Source: UBA1049 sp964522305
Lineage (GTDB): Bacteria; Bacillota; Clostridia; Oscillospirales; CAG-382
Assembly (NCBI GenBank): GCA_964522305.1
Contig: CAZFVM010000065.1
Span: forward strand, 1 to 7,916
DNA length: 7,916 bases
Direction of reading: 5' to 3'
Below the pieces are notes generated by a model. The model worked only from the letters and a program-made list of their open reading frames with translations. It did not search any database and was not told the origin of the DNA. Numbering within the stretch: the first letter of the stretch is position 1; the number at the start of each line of letters is the position of its first letter. Shown here piece by piece: positions 1 through 7,000 of this stretch. A program made the position numbers and the translations under genes.

Positions 1-181
1 CCGTATTATCAAAATATTTGAACACCGCTATTGATGTTGCGAGTACCAAAGCAAGGCACGCCGCGGCGGATAATACTTTGCGCCACATGATTTTATGTGT
101 TTGTTGCTGTATTACGGCAAATTCTTCTATATACTTGTCGCTGATATTGCCAATAGCATTCATTAATATTTCGGCATTCAT
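1..181 (-). CDS. Putative anti-sigma factor / single-pass membrane protein, N-terminal part (cut by window edge)
   Basis: Only the first 60 codons are in the window; the rest lies beyond base 1. The ATG at 181 overlaps the TGA of the sigma gene (ATGA, 178-181). A good ribosome binding site (AGAGGAG, about 7 nt upstream) lies inside the end of the sigma gene, so the two are translated together. The visible protein starts MNAEILMNAIGNISDKYIEE, then a short polar stretch, then one hydrophobic segment at about residues 36-54 (VLSAAACLALVLATSIAVF), consistent with an N-in membrane protein. A membrane protein coupled to an ECF sigma gene is usually its anti-sigma factor, holding the sigma at the membrane until a signal arrives. 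That role is inferred from position and topology: the extracytoplasmic domain is not visible and no zinc-binding anti-sigma motif is seen in this part. Confidence 0.72.
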   Translation of the reverse strand, partial: MNAEILMNAIGNISDKYIEEFAVIQQQTHKIMWRKVLSAAACLALVLATSIAVFKYFDNT

Positions 182-737
182 ACTATCACTCCTCTTTTCT
201 CTAGAAATAGTTTAAAATCAAGTTTTGTCCGGGACAGTCGTGTCCTTATTGCCCCCTCCTTTAACCCCGAAGCATTCGCAATGTCCTCATATGAATCCAA
301 AAACCAAAACCGTCTGACAAAGAGCATGCGGTTAGTCTTGGATATAGAATCTAAGAACTCTTCAATGTGCGCGGTGAGCTCGGCTTGCGCATAATCATCC
401 TCGACGGTGTTTGGTGCAGAGACAAAGTTTTGGAGCTCATCAAGACACAATCCATAATTGCTCTTGCGTATTAGTGCTTTGTTTTTGTTATACCGGTTGA
501 TAGAAATATTGCGAACTATTCGGCATACAAAAGAAAGCAAGGGATTTGGCTTTTTGGGTGGGATGGCGTTCCATACGCCCAAATATGAGTCGTTAATGCA
601 TTCTTCTGCATCTTTGCGGTTATTCAAAATATGTTCATAGATACTTGCATGAATACTGAACCATATTTTTTTGACAGTACGACAATCGCATCTTCTGAGC
701 GCTCAAAAAATAAGTCGATAATCTTGCTGTCATCCAT
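178..737 (-). CDS. ECF-type RNA polymerase sigma factor (sigma-70 family), apparent frameshift near codon 38
   Basis: An extracytoplasmic-function sigma factor that would direct RNA polymerase to a small set of promoters. The native start is the ATG at 737 (MDDSKIIDLFFERSEDAI), preceded by a strong AAGGGGGT Shine-Dalgarno. This frame reads 37 codons to SMNIF and then meets TGA at 624-626. The rest of the protein continues without a break in another frame, from NNRKDAEECIND to the stop at 178. Across the break the sequence matches the usual order of this family: region 2 (DAEECIND, YLGVWNAIPP, PNPLLSFVCRIVRNIS), a linker, then region 4 with a helix-turn-helix (SYEDIANASGLKEGAIRTRL). Joined, it would be about 186 residues, normal for the family. 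The break lies at ATATTTTGAAT, a run of four T. It could be a real inactivating mutation, an assembly error, or less likely recoding. A TTG at 627 could start the shorter frame but has no ribosome binding site and would remove half of region 2. Confidence 0.85.
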
Positions 738-769
738 CTCTGCAACACCCCCTTAATTGATACTCTCAC

Positions 770-802
770 TTACAATCTAAAGAAAAAGGTTTGTTTGTTA
801 CA
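770..802 (-). promoter_or_regulatory. Candidate ECF-type promoter of the sigma gene
   Basis: On the minus strand, TGTAAC (797-802) is followed by AAACAAACCTTTTTC and then TTAGATTGTAAG, ending about 35 nt before the sigma start codon. An AAC-containing -35 element in front of a sigma gene is typical of ECF autoregulation. The -10 part is poorly conserved, so this is a proposal only. Confidence 0.4.
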
Positions 803-868
803 CGAAATAATGAATTTTTACATTTTTTTGCCCTTTTGTTTACAATTGGCCAAGAAATTCGGTGTGGA

Positions 869-897
869 TTGACACCTAATTAGGCATATGATATAAT
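869..897 (+). promoter_or_regulatory. Consensus housekeeping (SigA) promoter with palindrome in the spacer
   Basis: TTGACA (869-874) and TATAAT (892-897) are separated by exactly 17 nt, a perfect match to the vegetative promoter consensus. Transcription would start near 904, about 25 nt before the ATG of the UPF0316 gene. The spacer begins with a perfect 10-bp palindrome, CCTAATTAGG (875-884). A second inverted repeat, GGTGT/ACACC (861-865 and 872-876), overlaps the -35 box. These could form an operator, though both are short and AT-rich. Confidence 0.85.
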
Positions 898-928
898 TTT
901 GTTATACTAAAGGCACGGAGTGATGCAC

Positions 929-1453
929 ATGATAATTCTATGTTTGACAATATTTTTTAGCCGTATTATTGATGTATCTCTCGGTACAATCAGGACTATT
1001 ATGACCGTCCGGGGTAACCGTAAATTTGCCGCTATTATAGGGTTTGTTGAAGTTTTGATTTGGTTTTTGGTAGTGCGAGAAGCCCTCAACACCGATTCGA
1101 CCTCAATCTTTATCGCTATTTCTTTTGCCGGTGGTTATGGAGCCGGTACATTCGTCGGCGGTCTGGTTGTAAAACTATTATTCCCTTCGAATTATCTCGT
1201 CCAAATCATCACTTCATCAAGGGACGACGCGTTGCTAAAAGCGATTGGAGATGCGGGGTTTTCTATGACGGTGTCTGATGTTTTTGGAAGGGATCACCAA
1301 TCGGAAAAATACATGCTCTTTATTTATGTTGACGGAAAGTACCTGGAAAAACTTAAAGAAACAGTAATCGGATATGATAAAGCCGCTTTTATTTCGGTAA
1401 GTGAAGGTAAAGCCTCATACAACGGGCAGATTGTTCCGCTTGATAAAAAATGA
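929..1453 (+). CDS. UPF0316 family membrane protein (DUF5698 plus DUF2179)
   Basis: A 174-residue membrane protein of the UPF0316 family (B. subtilis YebE type), whose biochemical role is not established. The N-terminal half is membrane-embedded, with hydrophobic segments at about residues 1-19, 33-52 and 57-85. It carries the family signatures SRIIDVSLGTIRTI near 11-24, RGNR at 28-31 and GFVEVLIW at 38-45. The C-terminal part, about residues 88-172, is a soluble alpha/beta domain of the DUF2179 type, starting YLVQIITS and containing a glycine-bearing GDAGFSMT segment. Length is normal and the gene looks intact. ATG 929 is chosen because GGAG (917-920) sits 8 nt upstream; GTG 920 and ATG 923 overlap or abut that site. 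It is a single gene with its own strong promoter, divergent from the sigma gene and convergent with the lipoprotein gene. Confidence 0.92.
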   Translation: MIILCLTIFFSRIIDVSLGTIRTIMTVRGNRKFAAIIGFVEVLIWFLVVREALNTDSTSIFIAISFAGGYGAGTFVGGLVVKLLFPSNYLVQIITSSRDDALLKAIGDAGFSMTVSDVFGRDHQSEKYMLFIYVDGKYLEKLKETVIGYDKAAFISVSEGKASYNGQIVPLDKK

Positions 1454-1782
1454 AAACTAAAATAACGGGAATCTTGTCTATCAACCACTACTTCCCATTC
1501 TCACATATATAAAAATATGCGGGGCTTTTGCTATAGTGATAACAAGTAAATAATGAAATAAAACACGTAATTAAGACAAAGACTGCAGCGTTCTGTAGCA
1601 GTCCAAAACAAAGGAGCTATAACAAAAGTACATCCCGACGACATAATACACAAAAACTCAGCTCTAAAATGATATAAATGCCCTTGAAAACAGCTTTTTT
1701 GGTTGAATTCAAGGGCGTTTTATGCAATATTTTTCATTCCGGTTGTTTTGCTATAGCCCCTTTGTTTGATTGTTATTGATAA
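1454..1782. other. Noncoding convergent intergenic region
   Basis: These 329 bases lie between two genes that end towards each other. No plausible coding frame with a ribosome binding site, no tRNA-like fold and no mobile-element ends were seen. It contains one clear hairpin (listed separately) and an 11-bp direct repeat TTTTGCTATAG at 1526-1536 and 1746-1756. Confidence 0.6.
1680..1723 (+). terminator. Hairpin, possible terminator of the UPF0316 gene
   Basis: GCCCTTGAA (1680-1688) pairs perfectly with TTCAAGGGC (1708-1716) around a 19-nt loop and is followed by GTTTTAT on the plus strand. The 9-bp stem is good but the loop is long, the T-tract is short and it sits 227 nt past the stop codon, so termination is plausible rather than certain. 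The minus strand side lacks a T-tract. Confidence 0.45.
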
Positions 1783-3756
1783 TTATTGTGCCTCTGCTCC
1801 GAACACCTCGAGCTCGATGACACTGATAAATCCGGCGCTACCGCCTGCTGTGCCCATAAGCCTTATACCTTTGCATTTCACTTTTTCAAAAGTGAAGGTG
1901 TATTGCGTAAAGTTTGCCCCGAACGCTTGTTGTGAATTGGCGTTTGGATATTCCGGGGTTATTGTGTAATCGACATTAAGCCACTTTGCATCATTATATA
2001 TCTGTACTTTTGGCGTCCCGTTTGCAAACCAGCCTCCGTTGTCAAAGTGCATGCCCTCTGTGAATATGAGTTTGTCGATATTAAACTCTTCATAGAATAC
2101 ATATCCCACAAAATCATCGTGTTCGCCGACATATCCTATATATGTATCGTATTGCTCTATGTTTGTCCCAAACTTTTTGCCGTCACGAATGACATCAAGG
2201 GTCTTGCTGCCGCTGCCGGTGGGAGAAAACACAGAGCAGATCGGAACACCTGAATCGGCAATGTTCCTGACCTTACCTTTGTCCGGGCTTGTTGTCTTAT
2301 TGACCGTGTCGATCTTGATTGTTTCTTCTATCTCTAAGGCTCCGTCATTGATATTAGTTATAGTGCATTTGATATCGTATTCCCCTACCGCTTCATATAC
2401 ATGAACGGTATTACCGCTGATATCTGTTGCACCGTCACCGAAATCCCACAGTATAGACTTTATCCCGTTTTGGTCATAAATGTTTGTTGTAACACTCAGG
2501 ATGTTATCTATAACTTGAATGTCGACCTCGGCATTTGGTATATCGGGCCATTGTTCGAAGGGGACGGGGACAATCTCTTTATCGGTGATTATCTCCCAAG
2601 TATTGCCGTCTTTTGAAAAACCTTTGAGCTCGAGCATTTCTAATGCGAGGTTGTAGTTTAACTCCACTGCTGATTTCATAGTATGATTGGTATATGCAAA
2701 ATTGTATCCGGTCATATTAATCTTTGAGGTCCAAATCTCCGGTAATGCCTTGAACCCGTAATAATTGCCAAGTATACCGCCTACATTTGAAGGGTTACAA
2801 TCACTGTCTTGACCGCATTGCATTGAAATCTTGATTGACTCGGTAAAGTCACCATCACCATACAGCAATCCCATAAGTATGTACCCGGCGTTGAGCTTGG
2901 CATCGATGTTTGCGTCAGAGTTCGCATACCAGATGCAGCGATCTGTCGGCTCCCAAACCTCCTCAAGCCTTTGCCAGTTCTCTTGCCAGCTCAACCCCTC
3001 GGAATGCCACTTTACAACATCCTCAAGCAAGAGCCGAAACTGTGTACCCTCGGGTATTGTTAGAATGCCGGCAGCAATTATCTCGTCTATACTATCTGCA
3101 AAAAATGCCGCCGCATGCATGGTGGCAACAAAAACACCGCCATAAACTCCGTCACCGTAGTTCATTATATGGCCGATCTCAAAGGCGCGAGCCGCACATT
3201 CGTTGACCATCCCCGGATATATATGACCGACAAAATCTGATTCGATTTGCCAGTCTAAATCATCGCAATGGGGATTGTATCTGTAATGTCCGGACATCGG
3301 TGCTTCTATACCTTTGCGCAGATTCTCTCTTCCGATTTTGTTGGCATGGTCGAGGGGAAACTCGGAATCCCGAAACTTATCTGCGATATGCTTTTGACTG
3401 CAATCAACACCATGTTCTTTCATAGCCTCTAAAAAGGGGATTTCGACATATAAGTCATCCTGGCCTGCAACATCATCTAAATTGAGGCTGTTGATATCCG
3501 GCACCTCGTCATCGGGTATCATCTTCTTTAGATATTGAAACTCTGTGGATGCACCCCAGACAACACCTACTGTTTGACCTACCCACGAACCGAGAATCTT
3601 GTCATATAGCTCGTCCTCGTCGATATAATAGATATTTTTGTCTATCCGATCTTCTGAGACATTGGATGTCTCCCCCGTGCCCTGACCGTTGTTGGCAACA
3701 CAAGCAGAGAGAAGGAAAACTATCACTAAAACCAGCGAAAATATTTTTGACCTCAT
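1783..3756 (-). CDS. Exported lipoprotein with ADP-ribosylglycohydrolase, PKD and F5/8 C (CBM32-like) domains
   Basis: A 657-residue predicted lipoprotein. ATG 3756 is chosen over an upstream in-frame start at 3783 because GGGGTGAGG lies just before it and it places the signal peptide at the N-terminus: MRSK, a hydrophobic core, then lipobox LSAC with the lipidated Cys at 19. Residues 48-395 match the ADP-ribosylglycohydrolase (ARH/DraG) fold. The usual GDALG-type glycine motif appears as GSWVGQTVGVVWG (56-68), the first metal motif (TDDT in classic members) is GQDDLYVE (98-105), and the second (GDTDT) is GQDSDCNPSN (315-324), so Asp 100, 101, 317 and 319 remain as likely metal ligands. Residues 405-483 form a PKD domain with WDFGDG at 437-442. 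Residues 500-655 look like a discoidin/CBM32 domain, ending GGSAGFISVIELEVFG. The family removes ADP-ribose from proteins or small molecules. An exported member with binding domains may act on another N- or O-glycosidic substrate, so the reaction is uncertain. Confidence 0.87.
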   Translation of the reverse strand: MRSKIFSLVLVIVFLLSACVANNGQGTGETSNVSEDRIDKNIYYIDEDELYDKILGSWVGQTVGVVWGASTEFQYLKKMIPDDEVPDINSLNLDDVAGQDDLYVEIPFLEAMKEHGVDCSQKHIADKFRDSEFPLDHANKIGRENLRKGIEAPMSGHYRYNPHCDDLDWQIESDFVGHIYPGMVNECAARAFEIGHIMNYGDGVYGGVFVATMHAAAFFADSIDEIIAAGILTIPEGTQFRLLLEDVVKWHSEGLSWQENWQRLEEVWEPTDRCIWYANSDANIDAKLNAGYILMGLLYGDGDFTESIKISMQCGQDSDCNPSNVGGILGNYYGFKALPEIWTSKINMTGYNFAYTNHTMKSAVELNYNLALEMLELKGFSKDGNTWEIITDKEIVPVPFEQWPDIPNAEVDIQVIDNILSVTTNIYDQNGIKSILWDFGDGATDISGNTVHVYEAVGEYDIKCTITNINDGALEIEETIKIDTVNKTTSPDKGKVRNIADSGVPICSVFSPTGSGSKTLDVIRDGKKFGTNIEQYDTYIGYVGEHDDFVGYVFYEEFNIDKLIFTEGMHFDNGGWFANGTPKVQIYNDAKWLNVDYTITPEYPNANSQQAFGANFTQYTFTFEKVKCKGIRLMGTAGGSAGFISVIELEVFGAEAQ

Positions 3757-3795
3757 AACCTCACCCCAAAATAATTTGTACAACTCTTATATATG

Positions 3796-3824
3796 ATTGT
3801 ATTGTATATCAAAGGGTTTTTCAA
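3796..3824 (-). promoter_or_regulatory. Promoter of the lipoprotein gene
   Basis: On the minus strand, TTGAAA (3819-3824) and TACAAT (3796-3801) are separated by exactly 17 nt, each with one mismatch to the SigA consensus. Transcription would begin near 3789, giving a short leader with the GGGGTGAGG ribosome binding site before ATG 3756. A terminator just upstream separates it from the large surface protein gene. Confidence 0.65.
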
Positions 3825-3864
3825 GGGTAGGTTGAATATATAAGAAAAAGCGAGAAAGTTAATC

Positions 3865-3910
3865 TAAAAAACAAAAATCCACCACATAGGATGGATTTTG
3901 TTTTTTTGTC
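3865..3910 (-). terminator. Rho-independent terminator after the large surface protein gene (bidirectional)
   Basis: AAAATCCA (3874-3881) pairs with TGGATTTT (3892-3899) around a 10-nt loop. Read on the minus strand the stem is followed by TTTTTGTTTTTTAG, about 60 nt past the stop of the large gene. The plus strand also has a T-run (GTTTTTTTG) after the stem, so it could act both ways. Confidence 0.8.
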
Positions 3911-3956
3911 GGGTCTTTTTTCCATGAACAAAATGATTGGAATTATTAGAGGCTGA

Positions 3957-4076
3957 TTATTTAACCAACCGTCTTCTAACCTTGGTCCTAAATGGGATAA
4001 TCGCAACAAATACACCGGATACCAAGAGTAGAATGAACCACACAAGCAGATTGTTGTTGTCGCCGACATTGGGGGG
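3957..4076 (-). other. C-terminal sorting-like / membrane anchor segment
   Basis: The last 39 residues are PPNVGDNNN, a hydrophobic helix (LLVWFILLLVSGVFVAIIPF) and a basic tail (RTKVRRRLVK), the layout of a sortase sorting signal. The motif is not LPxTG. It resembles the P-x-T-G-D-N/S motif of Clostridia surface proteins, but with Val where Thr is expected. It may be a variant sortase substrate or simply a transmembrane anchor. Confidence 0.65.
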
Positions 4077-7000
4077 TTGTTCTTCTTGCTCTTTTGCCTT
4101 GATGGTAAACTTGGTAACCGCCGTACCGCTTGCCGAGACAATCCCAAGTGTGTGGGTCCCGACTGCAAGGGTTTCGAGATACTCTTCTTTTAACTCTACA
4201 TTTATGCTTCCTGCCGAGAGATTGTAGTTAGTAGGATTTAGAGTTGTGCCATCAACCGTGACGCTTATAAAATCACTAAACGCTGCATTTGAACCGAAGG
4301 TAATAGTGCCGCCTGTTCCCAATTGATAAGTTATGCCATCTCCTATTATAATGCTCGGAGCTAACTTTGGAATAGGCTCTGTCTTTGTTACGCCACAGTG
4401 CTTGCATGTATAGGTTTTTACACCGTCTTGCTCTACGGTCGGCTCTGTTGTCACTACTCCTTCGTCCCAAGTGTGACCGTCGTTGACGGTTATGGTAACG
4501 GTGGTGGTGTTCCCTGCCTTGTCGGCGGCTACTATGGTCTGCTCCCCTTCTGCGGGGTTAACCGTGAACTTACCGTTGGTTAGAGTAACTTCGATGCCGT
4601 TAACTTTAACAGTATCTATATTAGCGTCAACCACGGTAAACTCTGTGGCTTCACAGAAGGTCTTGCCCTCTGCATCCTCCAACAACACCGGAGGAATATT
4701 ATCAAGGACTATACCCTCTGTGTTGATAATGGTAAAATTACCTACGATATCGGTTATCTTCACATACACCACAAAGTTGTTGTTGGGGTCTATGTTAAAG
4801 GTACCCTCAAACTCAGTCCAACTGTTAATACCTTCAGCCTCGGCTATTGACAACGCTCTGTNNNNNNNNNNNNNNNNNNNNNNNNNNNNNNNNNNNNNNN
4901 NNNNNNNNNNNNNNNNNNNNNNNNNNNNNNNNNNNNNNNNNNNNNNNNNNNNNNNNNNNNNGTGGCTACTATTGTTTGCTCCCCTTCTGCGGGGCTTACC
5001 GTGAACTTACCGTTGGCGAGAGCGACTTCGACGCCGTTGATAGTTACGGTCAGCAAGTTATCATCGGATATATCAACGATGACAGCTTCACAGTATACTT
5101 CACCGTCTGTTATGCCGCCAATATTTGGGCTTACATTATCAAGGACAATCCCGTCTGTGTTGATAATGGTAAAATTACCTACAATATCGGTTATCTTCAC
5201 ATACACCACGAAGTTGTTGTTGGGGTCTATGTTGAAGGAGTCTTCAAACTCAGTCCAACTGTTAATACCTTCAGCCTCGGCTATTGACAACGCTCTGTCG
5301 GACAGATAGTAGTATGTCTTATCTATTCCGCTTTCTGCGTCACTTGCGCTTACCGTGACTATCTGAGTATCGTTGAAGAACAGTCCGAAGGTGATAGTGT
5401 TGAGGAAGCTGTTCCAACTGTGTGTGTCAATTGATATGCTACCGGTCGGTGCTGTAGTGTCCATTAGCTTGGGTAAGGTAACAGACTTTGTGGCTCCGCA
5501 GAACTTACAAGTGTAGGTCTGGGCTCCGTCTTCGAGATAGGTCGGTTGTTTGGTTATCTCGCCTGCTTCCCAAGTGTGGCCGTCATTGACGGTTATGGTA
5601 ACGGTGGTGGTGTTACCCGCCTTGTCGGTGGCTACTATTGTTTGCTCCCCTTCTGCGGGGCTTACCGTGAACTTACCGTTGGTGAGAGTGACTTCTATGC
5701 CGTTGACTTTAACAGTATCTATATTAGCATCCACTACGGTAAATTCTGTGGCTTCACAGAAGGTCTTGCCATCTGCATCCTCCAACAACACCGGAGGAAT
5801 ATTATCAAGGACTATCCCGTCTGTGTTGATAATGGTAAAATTGCCTACAATATCGGTTATCTTCACATACACCACGAAGTTGTTGTTGGGGTCTATGTTG
5901 AAGGAGTCTTCAAACTCAGTCCAACTGTTAATACCTTCAGCCTCGGCTATTGACAACGCTCTGTCGGACAGATAGTAGTATGTCTTATCTATTCCGCTTT
6001 CTGCGTCACTTGCGCTTACCGTGACTATCTGAGTATCGTTGAAGAACAGTCCGAAGGTGATAGTGTTGAGGAAGCTGTTCCAACTGTGTGTGTCAATTGA
6101 TATGCTACCGGTCGGTGCTGTAGTGTCCATTAGCTTGGGTAAGGTAACAGACTTTGTGGCTCCGCAGAACTTACAAGTGTAGGTCTGGGCTCCGTCTTCG
6201 AGATAGGTCGGTTGTTTGGTTATCTCGCCTGCTTCCCAAGTGTGGCCGTCATTGACGGTTATGGTAACGGTGGTGGTGTTACCCGCCTTGTCGGTGGCTA
6301 CTATTGTTTGCTCCCCTTCTGCGGGGCTTACCGTGAACTTACCGTTGGTGAGAGTGACTTCGATGCCGTTGACTTTAACAGTATCTATATTAGCGTCAAC
6401 TACGGTAAACTCTGTGGCTTCACAGAAGGTCTTGCCATCTGCATCCTCTGACAACGCCGGTGGAGTGTTGTCTATGATGACATTCAGACCCTCATCACTT
6501 ATTGCCATGAGAGAGGTGGTAGTGTTTGTAACTTCGAACAATTCTACACTAATTGTTGTCGTGCCCTCCGGTGCGTCATCCTTTATTTTGAAAGAAAGGG
6601 TGATTAGGGTGCCGTCGGGTACAATGGTGGATAGTGTACTCACGGTTGCCAGGAACTTGAAAGTCCCGGTGTTTAGATCGTTTTGTAAGGTGAATTGCTC
6701 TTGGGAAAAAGCATCACCTATTGTAACGCCGGTTAGTTGTAAAACATCGATATCAAAACCAATTCCCGCCAACACTCCCCAAATCGGTGTGCTGCCGCTG
6801 ATTGTCAACGGTACTTCAAACTCTTTGCCGCTATTGAGGACAAAGTCATCGGTATCAAAAGACAAGCTCGAAACCCCGACTCCGCTCCTTAGCATGAGGG
6901 ACATGGGTCTGGCAAAGGTTGTTTGCTGTGGGGGAGGATTTGAAGCTATCGACGCTGGGATGTTGGTTGCCAAAAGAACAGCTTCTATTTTTGTTCTGTC

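Noticed and set aside
1526..1756. 11-bp direct repeat TTTTGCTATAG flanking about 210 bp, as a possible small mobile element
   Set aside because: There are no terminal inverted repeats and no coding content inside, and an AT-rich 11-mer twice in 230 bp may be chance.
2781..3206. Additional open frames overlapping the lipoprotein gene on both strands
   Set aside because: Low-complexity, Ser/Arg-rich translations wholly inside a gene with clear domain matches.
4844..4861. Start of a separate gene at TTG 4853, and end of a separate gene at 4844
   Set aside because: Both come from reading through the 100-N placeholder in the wrong frame; the flanks are parts of the same repeat and no ribosome binding site is present.
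4962..6451. Long open frames on the plus strand across the repeat region
   Set aside because: They are antisense shadows of the repeats, recur with the 666-bp period and have no ribosome binding sites or recognisable domains.
5134..6465. CRISPR-like or transposon-derived tandem repeat
   Set aside because: The period is 666 bp, keeps the reading frame and encodes structured protein modules, so it is a protein repeat array.
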